Counted from the stretch's first letter, positions 25,918 to 35,412 are shown. The stretch is 64,000 nucleotides of DNA from Thermodesulforhabdus norvegica (GCF_900114975.1 NZ_FOUU01000009.1:39931-103930), one strand, 5' to 3'. Numbers and translations are program-made. Notes: generated from the letters alone by a model not told the origin.

Positions 25918-26802
25918 ATGAAATTATGGCGTGTTCATTTACGTCCAGATGCAGATGGAGTTGATCCGGTTGACGTTTGTATTCAGCAAGAAGTAATTGG
26001 TATTGGATGGCGTGTATCGAAAAGACCTTCCAACAGAGATGAATACTGGGCTCTAGGTGAAAAAGAATATGGGGATATAGGATGGTCTCGCGCAGCTAAT
26101 GCTATAGGTTGGAGGATGGAGATTGGTGATCTCGTATGGGTAAGAGATTTCTTTGGAATATATTATGTTGGTAAAATAACAGGTGAATGGGAGTACGGTG
26201 ATAATCCAGACAACCTGAAAGCTGATATTATTAACATTCGACCTTGTAAGCTTTATCGGGTGGGAACTAATGTAGCTGTCAAAATCATAAACTCTTTCAG
26301 ACCATCTGCGACAGTCCAACGAATTCATGACGAAACAGCCGAGCTATTTTCGGTTTTTGTCTATAATAAAGTAGCAAACGATAGTCTTCCTCTTCCTCCA
26401 ATTAAAAAAATTGATATTTACAGCCTGTTATCTGATGTTGATCTGGAAGATATTGTGAGTCTTTATCTCCAGAAAGAAAAAGGCTTGCTATTTATACCCA
26501 GTTCCCGATCAAGAAGAAACGACACAATTTCGTACGAATATCAACTTGTTGATCCTCAAAATGCACAGCCAGTATTCGTCCAGGTAAAAAGTGGTGACAT
26601 TGTCCTTAATCCAAGCAAGTATTATAAATTTCCACACAAGTTTTACCTATTTAGCCCTGCTGGTTATACAGAGACATCTCAACGAGAGCATATTATTTGC
26701 ATTGACAAAAAGGACATTGATATATTTTTGGAGTCAACGCGTAATCTTTTACCACTGAATATTTCTGCCTGGTTTGATTTGAGAGATATGCTAGAAAAAT
26801 AA
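25918..26802 (+). CDS. Cassette-borne protein: EVE-like N-domain with restriction-nuclease-like C-domain
   Basis: 294 residues from the ATG at 25918. The N-terminal ~130 residues (MKLWRVHLRP, IGIGWRV, then GDLVWVRDFFGIYYVGKITG) resemble EVE/PUA-type modules, which in other proteins read modified DNA or RNA bases. The C-terminal region contains DLEDIVSLYLQKEKGLLFIP and YQLVD...PVFVQVKSGD, compatible with the D...(E/Q)xK core of PD-(D/E)xK nucleases. The combination suggests a single-gene, modification-dependent restriction factor, but neither half has been verified. The gene is much more A+T-rich than its neighbours and fills the whole cassette, starting 22 bases from its left edge, so it has no room for its own promoter. 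Confidence 0.7.
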   Translation: MKLWRVHLRPDADGVDPVDVCIQQEVIGIGWRVSKRPSNRDEYWALGEKEYGDIGWSRAANAIGWRMEIGDLVWVRDFFGIYYVGKITGEWEYGDNPDNLKADIINIRPCKLYRVGTNVAVKIINSFRPSATVQRIHDETAELFSVFVYNKVANDSLPLPPIKKIDIYSLLSDVDLEDIVSLYLQKEKGLLFIPSSRSRRNDTISYEYQLVDPQNAQPVFVQVKSGDIVLNPSKYYKFPHKFYLFSPAGYTETSQREHIICIDKKDIDIFLESTRNLLPLNISAWFDLRDMLEK

Positions 26803-26812
26803 ATATGAGAAA

Positions 26813-26886
26813 GGGCTAACAAAGCACTGCACTGGATGGCTATTCCGCTGCGCTCCATAGCGGCAGGTGAAATTCGTCGTTAGCCC
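26813..26886 (+). mobile_element. attC recombination site (integron 59-base element)
   Basis: 74 bases bounded by GGGCTAAC and its exact complement GTTAGCCC, with internal CAAAGCACTGCACTGGATGG and a central imperfect stem around GCTAT...CATAGC. This is the layout of attC sites, which fold as single strands and are cut by IntI between G and TT at 26879-26880. It stands 11 bases after the stop of the preceding gene, the normal spacing in cassettes. Confidence 0.85.
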
Positions 26887-26934
26887 GCCATCCACCAAAG
26901 TGAGTGTGGGTAACAAATCATGAAGGAGGTTGAA

Positions 26935-27120
26935 ATGGCAGAACCCACAGATGGCTGTGTCAAGCCGGCGCGCGGGCCAATCGTACCGGCCATTGAATCC
27001 TCGGTTTCCTCCGAGGACAGTATACCTGCAAAGGAGGTCAAGATGATAGCACGAGTTGGTCAAGAGGCCATTGATTTTGAGGCCAATGCCTACATTGAAG
27101 CTCAAGTTTTCCATAATTAA
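26935..27120 (+). pseudogene. N-terminal fragment of a peroxiredoxin gene
   Basis: 61 residues from the ATG at 26935 behind AAGGAGG. The reading VKMIARVGQEAIDFEANAY is close to the beginning of thioredoxin-dependent peroxiredoxins (usual form QEAPDFEANAY). The frame should continue into KLSDYKGKWVVL and the active-site cysteine but ends after EAQVFHN, where the 15-bp repeat lies. The proline in APDF is changed to Ile. The gene is therefore cut and cannot make an active peroxidase. Confidence 0.75.
27100..27114. repeat. 15-bp direct repeat, right copy
   Basis: GCTCAAGTTTTCCAT, matching 25306-25320 exactly; here it forms part of the cut peroxiredoxin frame, and unrelated sequence follows at once. 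Confidence 0.7.
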
Positions 27121-28060
27121 CAATTCAAGCATCTAAATGCCAGTAATTGTTATCAAAAATGTGTAATGGTATGCAAAAAACAAGAAGATTCCTTTTATAT
27201 TCCTGGATTGATAAGTATGCTACAAAGCCAGGGTTTCAGCTAACATATTGAAATCACACGCTTTCTTCAATGGCATTACACCATATCTATAATAATTTCC
27301 AGTGGTTATGTCATTGTATGGAAAACTTCAGTTCTTATTGCCCTTAAAGTAACCTCTGTCCGCTCTTCGTGATCAGGCATCACTAACCGGGCGAAGGGGT
27401 CATCTCTTCTTAATGGCTTCCCGCCTGGCGCTTAAAATAAAATTCAGTCCTTTCTAAACACATTCTTTTCACGGAGATTTTTGGCAATCTACTCATACAG
27501 CAATCGGCATTGCTTCGAATTTCTCTTGAAGCCTGATGAAGCATTATACCAGGCCAGCCGGCCCTGTCGCAGCACTTACGATTCTTTCCTCTTCCCGGCG
27601 TCTTCGTCCGGCCGTCTCGCTCATACCACGAATAAAAATGCTTACACAATATTTTTCACAGGTGCCTGAGTCGCATGGCGTCCCCTCCTGCACGGGGAGG
27701 GGCATGTTCGGAAAGACGCTTCCCGGACGGGGACAAATCCTGCTCCCGCAGTCTACAGGAAATATGAAACATGGGGATCTTTCTTTTCGTTCCCGAGCCG
27801 TTGGGGCGAAGAATCCTTCGCCCCCACAATGCAGTGCCTCCGGGGAAACGTTTCATCCTCTATCGTCACGGATGATCTCCTTGCTCATAGCGCAGCCCTT
27901 AGGGCTGCGGAGAAATCCCCGGTCGTCGGATAGGCCTCGAAGACGCCCTGCCACTTCAAGGGGTTACGATGGCCCTTTCCGCTGGGCTGAATCCCCGCGG
28001 CAACGAGGTGATTGGAAATTCCCGGCCTCTTGAGCCTCAAAACCATTCTGGGGCAGGGGC
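27121..28060. other. 940 bases without a recognisable gene
   Basis: A+T-rich until about 27400, then gradually GC-rich toward the RND operon. Only short frames without ribosome binding sites occur. No tRNA, attC or transposase fragment is visible. It may be a scar between two independently acquired segments. Confidence 0.5.
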
Positions 28061-31000
28061 TTACCTCCACAGGCGGGCGGCCAGCCGTCCCAGGTCGTCC
28101 AGGAGCGTATAGGTCACCGGCGTGATCACCAGGGTCATGACCGTTCCCACCAGCAGACCGAAGCCGGCCGCCGTGGCCAGTGGCGACATGCGCTCGAGAC
28201 CCACCGCGGTTTCCAGGATCATGGGCAGCATGCCCACGAAGGTGGAGACGGTGGTCATGAGCACGGGCCGAAGCCGAAGGCGCACCGCCTGCTCTAGGGC
28301 CTCGTTGCGATCCATCCCTTCCGCCAGGGCCTGGCGGATGAAATCGATGAGGAAGATGGAGTTGTTGATGACCACGCCCGCCAGCAGCAGGATCCCCATC
28401 ACGGCGGGCATGCACATGGGCTTTCCCAAGAGCAGCAGGCCCCACATGGATCCGATGACGGCCAGCGGAATGGCCACCAGAATCGGAAGCGGCAGGCTGA
28501 AGGAGCGAAAGGTTCCCACGAGAAGCACCACGAGGAGGACCAGTCCCAGCAGCACCGCCTTCATGACCCGCTGCATGCTCTCCCTCATGTCCGCCGCCGT
28601 CCCGCTCACCTTGATGTGCAGGTTGCCCGGAAGCTTCACCTCTTTCAGCCGCGCACCGATCTCACCCAAAACCTGGTTGATCCTCCGGGTGCGGTTGTAG
28701 GCCGTGATGTCGATGGTGTTCTGAAGGTCCTCGCGCGTGATGAGCGTCTGCGTGGTGCTCCGCCGGATCTCCGCCAGAGTTCGAAGGGGCACGGGCCCCT
28801 TGGGCGTGGCGATCGGAATCTCTCCCAGCCGTTTGGGCGATCGAACCCACACATCGTCGTAGGCCACGCGTATGGGAATGTCCAGAAACCCCTTCAAGCG
28901 GAGCCCGGAAACGGGCACGCCCCCCACCGCGGCGCGGAGCGCCGAAGCCACGTCCGCCGGACTGACATCGTAAAGGCGCGCCGTTCGGGGATCCACGCGC
29001 ACGTGGACCTCCTCCTTGTCCAGCCACCAGCCGGGCACCACGTCCACCAAACCCGGTACGCCCTCAAGCTTTTCCATGATCCGGGCCGCGGCTCGGCTCA
29101 GATCCTCCGCCCGATGCCCTCCCATCACCACCAGATCGATGGGCGCCCGGGACGTGGCCATGGGCGTCGCTCCGTACTCGTAGATCTGAAGCGATCGGAT
29201 GCCGGGAAGAGCGGAAATCTTCTCGCGCCACTCGTCTTCGATCTCCCAGATGGTGCGGTCCCGCTGATCGCGGGTGGTGAGCGTGACGATGAGAAAGGCC
29301 TTCTGAGCCGTCTGGCCGCCCGCTCCGAAGGAAATCTCCCCCGGTTCCGACCCCACCACGGACGAGATCATGCGCACACTGGGTTCTTCCCGGAGGATCC
29401 TTTCCACCTGCGTGAGGGTCTTTTCCACCTGAGCCACCGACGCCGACGGGGGAAGCTCGAAGAGGATGTTCATGATGCCCGTGTCCATGGGCGGCATGAG
29501 TTCCCGGCCGATGAGCGGCGGAACGATCTTCATGGTGAGGACGAAGCAGACGACGGCCGCCGCCATGGCAAGCCAGCGTCTTCCAAGGGCCGCGCGAAGC
29601 ACCCTGACGTAGAAGTCCGCCAGGGCGTCCACCGCCGCGTTGAAGGGGAGAACCGAACGCTCCAAGAAGTTTCGTCGGCGTCCGCTGCGGTCCGCCCCTC
29701 CGATGAGCTTCAGGGCCAGAGGAGGCACCACGAAGACGGCCACCAGCAGGGATCCCACCAGGGCGTAGGCCAGAGTGAGCGTGAAGCGGCGAAGCACCTG
29801 CTGTACGTACCCGCCCGAAAACATGATGGGGATGAGCATCACCACCGTGGTGAGCATCCCCGCCGTAATGGAAAGAAGTATCTCCCCCACGGCCCCTTCC
29901 ACGCACTGCCGGGCGTCGTGGGGGCAGATCTTCTGGTGGCGATGGATGTTTTCCACCACCACGACCGTGGCATCCACCACCATCCCCGTGGCGATGATGA
30001 GGCCCGAAAGGGTCACGATGTTCAGCGTATGCCCCGTAAGACCCAATATGGCAACGGCGAAAAGAAACGACAGGGGAATGCTCACCAGCGCAATGGTGGA
30101 TGAGCGTACATCCGCCAGGAACAGAAAGATGATGAGGACGGTGAGGGCGATGGACATGTAAAGGGAGGCGCGCATGCCGGTGGTGTTCCGGTCGATGAGA
30201 GGCTGCTGGTCGTTGGTGATTTCGAACCGAATATCCGGCCAGCGCTCCTGCATTCGGGGAAGCGCCGCCTTCACCGTTCGGATGACCGCCATGACGTTGC
30301 CCCCGTCCGCCCGGAGCACATTGACGGCGATGGCCGGTTCCCCGTTTCCATGATAGAGGCTCCGAAGGTCCTCGATGCCCAGCTCCACGCGCGCCACATC
30401 CCGCACGCGCACATGGGCGTCCCGGCTCCTTTTGACGACGCAGTCGCGGATGTCCCGAAGATCCCGAAACTCCCCGATGGTCTTGACCAGAGCCTCGCCG
30501 TCCTCGTTTTCCATGAGTCCCGCCGGTGTGGTGATGTTTTGCGCCCGGATGGCGTCCATCACATCTTTGGCCGTCAGACCGTAGGCTTCCAGGCGATCCC
30601 GGTCGAGCCAAACGTTCACCTGCATGCGGTGGCCACCGAAGGTGTCCACATCCGCCACACCCGGCAGATTCAAGAGGAAGTCCTTGATGTCGTTGTCGGC
30701 CAGAAGCCGGATATGGGGGAGGTCCAAGGAAGAGCCGGGCTTGGGGCGAAGGGCCAGGGTGAGCACCGGTCGGGTGGCGTCCGTCACGGGATAGATGCGC
30801 GGTTCCAGGATGTCGGCCGGCAGTTGCGCCCGGATGCGGCTCAGGGCGTTTTGGATGTCCACCACCGCCTGGCCCACGGGCTTCCCGTAGCCGAACTGGG
30901 CGTTGATGGAGGCCACCTCATCGCGTGATGTGGACGAAAGTTTGGTGAGCCCCGAGATGCTCGCCAGTTCCTTTTTCACCACTTCCGTGATGCGCCGGCT

Positions 31001-31177
31001 CACATCCACGGCGGCGGCGCCCGGTTCCACGATGATGACCGCCGCCTGGGGCGGGTTGGTGTCGGGAAAGTATTCCGTGGGCAGGGTGAAGAAGGCCCGA
31101 AGTCCCACCACGGCCGTGAGAAGCGCTCCCACCAGCACGGCCCACGGGTTTCGCAGGGCCCATCCGTGCGGACTCAT
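28061..31177 (-). CDS. RND-family efflux permease
   Basis: 1038 residues, normal for the AcrB/CzcA superfamily, with a long helix at the N-terminus (AVLVGALLTAVVGLRAFFTL) and two blocks of six further helices around large periplasmic loops. The TM4 proton-relay motif reads MVVDATVVVVENI: the first aspartate of the usual DD pair is kept and the second is Ala, as in CusA-type pumps. TM10 has VINNSIFLIDFI. The pump works with a membrane-fusion protein and an outer-membrane channel, both encoded upstream. The start overlaps the fusion-protein stop by four bases. Substrate not determined. Markedly GC-rich. Confidence 0.92.
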   Translation of the reverse strand: MSPHGWALRNPWAVLVGALLTAVVGLRAFFTLPTEYFPDTNPPQAAVIIVEPGAAAVDVSRRITEVVKKELASISGLTKLSSTSRDEVASINAQFGYGKPVGQAVVDIQNALSRIRAQLPADILEPRIYPVTDATRPVLTLALRPKPGSSLDLPHIRLLADNDIKDFLLNLPGVADVDTFGGHRMQVNVWLDRDRLEAYGLTAKDVMDAIRAQNITTPAGLMENEDGEALVKTIGEFRDLRDIRDCVVKRSRDAHVRVRDVARVELGIEDLRSLYHGNGEPAIAVNVLRADGGNVMAVIRTVKAALPRMQERWPDIRFEITNDQQPLIDRNTTGMRASLYMSIALTVLIIFLFLADVRSSTIALVSIPLSFLFAVAILGLTGHTLNIVTLSGLIIATGMVVDATVVVVENIHRHQKICPHDARQCVEGAVGEILLSITAGMLTTVVMLIPIMFSGGYVQQVLRRFTLTLAYALVGSLLVAVFVVPPLALKLIGGADRSGRRRNFLERSVLPFNAAVDALADFYVRVLRAALGRRWLAMAAAVVCFVLTMKIVPPLIGRELMPPMDTGIMNILFELPPSASVAQVEKTLTQVERILREEPSVRMISSVVGSEPGEISFGAGGQTAQKAFLIVTLTTRDQRDRTIWEIEDEWREKISALPGIRSLQIYEYGATPMATSRAPIDLVVMGGHRAEDLSRAAARIMEKLEGVPGLVDVVPGWWLDKEEVHVRVDPRTARLYDVSPADVASALRAAVGGVPVSGLRLKGFLDIPIRVAYDDVWVRSPKRLGEIPIATPKGPVPLRTLAEIRRSTTQTLITREDLQNTIDITAYNRTRRINQVLGEIGARLKEVKLPGNLHIKVSGTAADMRESMQRVMKAVLLGLVLLVVLLVGTFRSFSLPLPILVAIPLAVIGSMWGLLLLGKPMCMPAVMGILLLAGVVINNSIFLIDFIRQALAEGMDRNEALEQAVRLRLRPVLMTTVSTFVGMLPMILETAVGLERMSPLATAAGFGLLVGTVMTLVITPVTYTLLDDLGRLAARLWR

Positions 31178-32379
31178 GCCCCCACCTCCTCCGTCACCGC
31201 CATGCCTTCATGCCAACGAATCCACTGCAGGTATTCACCCACGGCCACCGATTCGTCTTCCCGCAGGTCCCCCTCCACCAGCGCCCGGTCTTCCGTCATG
31301 AAGACCACACGCACCGGGATCTTCTGCAATCGTCCGGAGCGAACGGCAAAAACGAAGGACCTTCCGTCCGTTTCCACCACCGCCCGGCGAGGGACCGTCA
31401 CGCCTGTGCCTTCCCGTACCGCCACATCCAGGCCGAAATAGGACCCCGGCCGCACGGGCTGCGAACAGTTCCAGGGGATGTCCGCCTCCACCCGCACCGA
31501 CTTGCTCCCTTCCAGGGCGGGAAACACCCGGCTGATGAAAGCCTCCTCGGGCAAAGGGGACATGCCTTCCGGCCGGTGAATCAGGACCTTCAGGCCCGGG
31601 CGCATTAGCCCCAGGTCTTCCTGTACCGCCTCAAAAACGATCTTGGCCGACGAACAGTCCATGAGCTCCAGGAGCGGCTGGCCGGGCTTGGCCAGGTCCC
31701 CCGCGTCCACCAGACGCCGTGTCACCACTCCGGAAACGGGGGCGACGATGCGAGTGTAGGAAAGCCTGGTCAGGGCCTCGTCCCGTTGCGCCTCAGCGGC
31801 TTCCCTCTCCCGGCCAACGCTCCGTAGCTCCGCCAGCATGGAATTCAGCGCTCCCACCGCCGTGTCCAGCCGGTTTCGGGAGGCATCCAGGGCCGAAGCG
31901 CTGATCCCCTTTTTTTCGTAAAGTTTTCGATCCCGTTCAAATTCGGTGCGCAGAAAGGCCACGTTTTGACGAGCCGCCGCGATGGACGCTTCCAGGGACG
32001 CCTGCTTGGCTTCCAGGGATTCCACCCGAGCCGTGAGGGCGCGCACTTCCGCCCGGATGTCCCGATCGTCCAGTTCCACGAGCAGGTCCCCTTCCCGGAC
32101 CGTATCTCCTTCATCCACCCGCACATTCACCACGGACGCCGTGATGCGGGGTGCCACTTTCACCGTCGCGACCGTTTCCAGGTGCCCCAGATAGTGCACC
32201 GTGTCGCGCAGGGTTTCGGCAACGGCCCGGCCCACTTGGACGGGAACGGGCCTCGGCTTCCATCGGGGCGCAGACGCCAGCCTTCTTCGCGCCTTTTTCA
32301 CGCCCATGGCCAGTCCCACCACCACGAGAAGACAAATCCCCACAACCATAAGCCTTTTGGCGATGCGCTTGGTTCCCAT
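31174..32379 (-). CDS. RND efflux periplasmic adaptor (membrane-fusion protein)
   Basis: 401 residues. An N-terminal anchor (LMVVGICLLVVVGLAMG) is followed by the barrel and lipoyl halves (VRVDEGDTVREGDLLVELDD and VSGVVTRRLVDAGDLAKPGQ), a long alpha-hairpin between them (residues ~105-200, rich in Glu, Ala and Arg), and a beta-barrel domain. It links the inner-membrane pump to the TolC-type channel. It lies directly between the genes for these two partners, forming a three-gene efflux operon. Confidence 0.92.
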   Translation of the reverse strand: MGTKRIAKRLMVVGICLLVVVGLAMGVKKARRRLASAPRWKPRPVPVQVGRAVAETLRDTVHYLGHLETVATVKVAPRITASVVNVRVDEGDTVREGDLLVELDDRDIRAEVRALTARVESLEAKQASLEASIAAARQNVAFLRTEFERDRKLYEKKGISASALDASRNRLDTAVGALNSMLAELRSVGREREAAEAQRDEALTRLSYTRIVAPVSGVVTRRLVDAGDLAKPGQPLLELMDCSSAKIVFEAVQEDLGLMRPGLKVLIHRPEGMSPLPEEAFISRVFPALEGSKSVRVEADIPWNCSQPVRPGSYFGLDVAVREGTGVTVPRRAVVETDGRSFVFAVRSGRLQKIPVRVVFMTEDRALVEGDLREDESVAVGEYLQWIRWHEGMAVTEEVGA

Positions 32380-32427
32380 TTTCTCCTCTCACTTTTCACT
32401 TTCACCCCGGGTCACGGCCGGGCTTCG

Positions 32428-33786
32428 TCACTTTCCGCTGGCGAGGCGGGTGAGATCCTCTCCCACGGCCCGACGCCATTCCAGAAGGGCCAGTTGAGCG
32501 TCCACCTGGGCCTGGCTGTATTCCACCTGAGCCTGCAGCAAGGCCGCCTGAGCGTCCAGGACGTCGTTTATCGTGTTCTTACCCGCCTGGTATTTATCCT
32601 GTTCGATACGAAGGGTCTCCTCGGCCACCGCCACAGCGGACCGGGTGACCTGAAGGCGATCCACGCTGTCCCTCAATCGCGCGTGAGCCCGCTCCACCTC
32701 TTCCCGGATCTTAAGATCCACGGCCCGAAGGCGCTCCTGCGCCTGCTTTTCCCGGAGACGGGCCTGGCGAATTGACGCCTGAACGGCACCTCCTCGAAAG
32801 AGCGGCAGGGTGGCCTGGATTCCGGCCGCCCAGGTGTCTTCATGATCGATGGCACCGGCAGGGCCGTCCTGATCGTAGGGAAGACCGCTTCGCAGCCCGT
32901 AGCGGCCGAAGGCCTGGATCCGCGGAAAGACATCGGCCAGGGCCACTCGAACCGCCTGGCGCGCCTGCTCCAGGTTGAGCACCGCCGTTTTGTGTTCGGG
33001 ACGTGCCTGCAGGGCCTCCGCCAGGCCCTCTTCAAGGGAGGGAATCCTCACCTCCGGTGTCTCCAGGGTTCCGGCGATGTCGAAGTCGGGGCGACTGTTG
33101 AGATCCAGGCCCATCAACCGCCCGAGAAAGACCAGAAGAACCCGGCGGTCCGCTTCCAGAGAGGAGATCTTCTGGTCCAGACTGGCCAGACGCACCCGGA
33201 TTTTCATGTGATCCACGGGGGCCGCCCGGCCCACTTCCAGCTGATGCCTCACCAGCTCTTCCTGGGCGGCCAGGGCACGGCGCGATCCCCGAGTGGCTTC
33301 CAGCACGCGATCCAGCTGGAGGATCTTATAGTAGGCGGACGCCACGTTCAGGACCAAATCCTGGCGGCCGGCGTCAAAGCGCGAAACCGCCGCGTCCTTT
33401 CCCAGTTCCGCGATCCGCACCTGAGCCCACCGTCTTCCGCCTTCGAAGAGCGGCAAACGAGCCGTTATGGCCGTATCGAACAGGTCCCGGTCGAAAACGC
33501 CCGGTTCGTTGTTGGCATGGGCCGCCACCACCCTTTGGGGCTCCCCGTAGCGGGTGTAGGAAGATTCCAGGTCGAGGGACGGGAAAAAGGCGGCACGGCT
33601 TTTCGTGATCTCCTCATCGGCCGCTCGAATCCCCAGTTCCAGCTCCCGAACCTCGGGGTTCTTGGCCAGGGCCTTCGCCACACAGGCGGCCAGATCGAAA
33701 GTCTCGGAGCCGGCGCCTGCCGGGCTCGTAAGGCCCAGAACGAGCACCAGGCATAGAGCTAGGGCGGAAACACGGAAGATGATCAT
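32428..33786 (-). CDS. TolC-family outer-membrane efflux channel
   Basis: 452 residues from the ATG at 33786, which gives a clean signal peptide (RVSALALCLVLVLGL...AGAG); an alternative ATG at 33804 has a slightly better spaced AAAGG. Two internally related OEP repeats can be seen, each with a long helical hairpin: LELGIRAADEEITKSRAAFF in the first and LNLEQARQAVRVALADVFPR in the second. Three copies form the trans-periplasmic tube. First gene of the operon channel-adaptor-pump. Confidence 0.9.
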   Translation of the reverse strand: MIIFRVSALALCLVLVLGLTSPAGAGSETFDLAACVAKALAKNPEVRELELGIRAADEEITKSRAAFFPSLDLESSYTRYGEPQRVVAAHANNEPGVFDRDLFDTAITARLPLFEGGRRWAQVRIAELGKDAAVSRFDAGRQDLVLNVASAYYKILQLDRVLEATRGSRRALAAQEELVRHQLEVGRAAPVDHMKIRVRLASLDQKISSLEADRRVLLVFLGRLMGLDLNSRPDFDIAGTLETPEVRIPSLEEGLAEALQARPEHKTAVLNLEQARQAVRVALADVFPRIQAFGRYGLRSGLPYDQDGPAGAIDHEDTWAAGIQATLPLFRGGAVQASIRQARLREKQAQERLRAVDLKIREEVERAHARLRDSVDRLQVTRSAVAVAEETLRIEQDKYQAGKNTINDVLDAQAALLQAQVEYSQAQVDAQLALLEWRRAVGEDLTRLASGK

Positions 33787-34153
33787 GGCTGGTCTGTCCT
33801 CCATCTTGAGCGCCTTTCCCACGGGGTCGGCGGCCCCCAGCGATCCTTGGCACCTCTTGCTCTCTCGGTTACCGTCCATCCCGGGGCTTCATGGAGCAAA
33901 GTCCTGAAGCCACAGGAGAGGCTCTCCAAAAAACGCAAGGGTGACCGGTTTTCCCCTCTCGCAACCCCTGGGGCTACGGAGGAGCGCCGGACATCCGATG
34001 GGTCATCGCGCACCGCTTGCCGCATCCAGGGGTTGTGGTGGCTTCTTCCTGCCGCTCCGAAAGGAACGGATACTTCTTGATATCTTGAGCCGAAAAGCTC
34101 ATCTCACATAGTCTCCTACGCAAAGACCGCTGCTCCCGGTCGACGTCGCCGAG
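33787..34153. other. Intergenic region upstream of the efflux operon
   Basis: 367 bases between the channel gene and the ccdA-like gene. The efflux promoter should be here, but the GC-rich sequence gives no confident -35/-10 pair. No gene. Confidence 0.4.
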
Positions 34154-34858
34154 CTAGCTGGAAAGAAAGGGCCGAACGATGAAATAGATTCCCAGCACAG
34201 CGATGGCCCCTCCGGCCGCCCGACGAAACCATTGGCTCCTCTCCTGAAAAACGCCGTTTTCCATGACCTTCCGGATGAGGGCGGTGAAGCTTCCCGCCAC
34301 CGCGATGGGCAGGCAGTGTCCGATGCCGAAAGAGAGGATGTATCCCAGGCCGGTGAGGATCTTCTGCTGGATGGTGATGACGGCCAGGATGGGGGCGATG
34401 AAACCGAAGGTGCACGAACCCGAAAGCACGCCGTAGGAAAGCCCCAGAACCAGCGCGCCCGGAAGACCCCGCAATGGGAAACGGCCCAGATTGGCACCGG
34501 GCAGCCGACAGATCGGGACTCCCATCATGTCGCAGGCCACCCAAAGCAGCACCAGGCCCACCAGGATGGTCCAGTAGGGACTCACGTCCCCCAGCATCCG
34601 GCCCAGCAAGGCGCAGACGGCTCCGATGACGGCAATGGTGATGAAGAGCCCCAGGGTAAAAACGACGGCATACCGAGCCGCCTCCCGGGGTTCGAGAAGC
34701 CGGTTTTGGCCGGCCACGTAGCTCACCACCAAGGGAATGGACGCCATGTGACAGGGACTCAGGGCCACCGAAATCATCCCCCACAGAAAGCACCCCAGAA
34801 AGGCCAGGGCCCCCTGCCCGCTCATCCATTGATTGACGGCGATAAAGAATTGATCCAT
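34154..34858 (-). CDS. CcdA-like thiol transporter (DsbD transmembrane type)
   Basis: 234 residues from the ATG at 34858; the frame is open upstream but the protein start fits a membrane segment soon after (MDQFFIAVNQ). Six hydrophobic helices. The two conserved cysteines of the family stand in SPCHMAS and GSCTFGFIAPIL. CcdA moves reducing equivalents from cytoplasmic thioredoxin to periplasmic thiol proteins. The neighbouring gene for a secreted thioredoxin-fold protein is the likely acceptor. GC-rich, like the efflux genes. Confidence 0.88.
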   Translation of the reverse strand: MDQFFIAVNQWMSGQGALAFLGCFLWGMISVALSPCHMASIPLVVSYVAGQNRLLEPREAARYAVVFTLGLFITIAVIGAVCALLGRMLGDVSPYWTILVGLVLLWVACDMMGVPICRLPGANLGRFPLRGLPGALVLGLSYGVLSGSCTFGFIAPILAVITIQQKILTGLGYILSFGIGHCLPIAVAGSFTALIRKVMENGVFQERSQWFRRAAGGAIAVLGIYFIVRPFLSS

Positions 34859-34877
34859 CCCGTCCCTTTCTCCAGGC

Positions 34878-35261
34878 TCATTCCACTCCCAACTTACGGA
34901 ACACGCGGACGATGCTCTCTTTGTCCATAAACCCCACGTGCCGGAACACCTCCCGGCCTTCCTTGTCGTAGAAGATCTGCGTGGGGATGGCGCGGATCCC
35001 GAACCGTCGGGCCGCCTCCCGGTTTTCCCATACATCGATGAAAAGTACGGCGGCCCTTCCATCATATTCCTTCCTGAGCTCGTCCAGGATGGGAGCCATC
35101 ATCTTGCAAGGGATGCACTTGTGCGCCCCCAGATCCACCAGCGTGACCATCCCGGGAACGGGTATCTCGGTTCTGGAATCATCCTGGGCCCGGGCCCAGG
35201 GGCCAATAACGCCCGCCAGAACGAGAACCGCCAACACCCACATCGCCGTTCGCTTCATCAT
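34878..35261 (-). CDS. Secreted thioredoxin-fold protein
   Basis: 127 residues. A signal peptide (MWVLAVLVLAGVIGPWARAQ) leads to a compact thioredoxin domain with redox motif KCIPCK and the cis-proline in RAIPTQIFYD. It probably works in the periplasm as a reductant, recharged by the CcdA-like protein encoded 19 bases downstream. The pair resembles the ccdA-thioredoxin modules of Desulfobacterota that support cytochrome maturation or oxidative defence. Confidence 0.9.
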   Translation of the reverse strand: MMKRTAMWVLAVLVLAGVIGPWARAQDDSRTEIPVPGMVTLVDLGAHKCIPCKMMAPILDELRKEYDGRAAVLFIDVWENREAARRFGIRAIPTQIFYDKEGREVFRHVGFMDKESIVRVFRKLGVE

Positions 35262-35412
35262 CAGCCTCCGTCTTGGACGTTGAAATCATGTATGCCCATA
35301 TAGGCATATAATTGTAAAAGGTCAACCACTAAATCCAGGGTATGATAGTAGCCTTATACATAGTACAGTTTTACACATGTGAATGTATTCAAATCATAGG
35401 GTGGTCATCTCA

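Noticed and set aside
28616..30103. A 495-residue open frame on the plus strand
   Set aside because: It lies fully inside the RND pump gene in a GC-rich region; long antisense frames arise there by composition, and its translation is His/Arg/Gly-rich without a domain.
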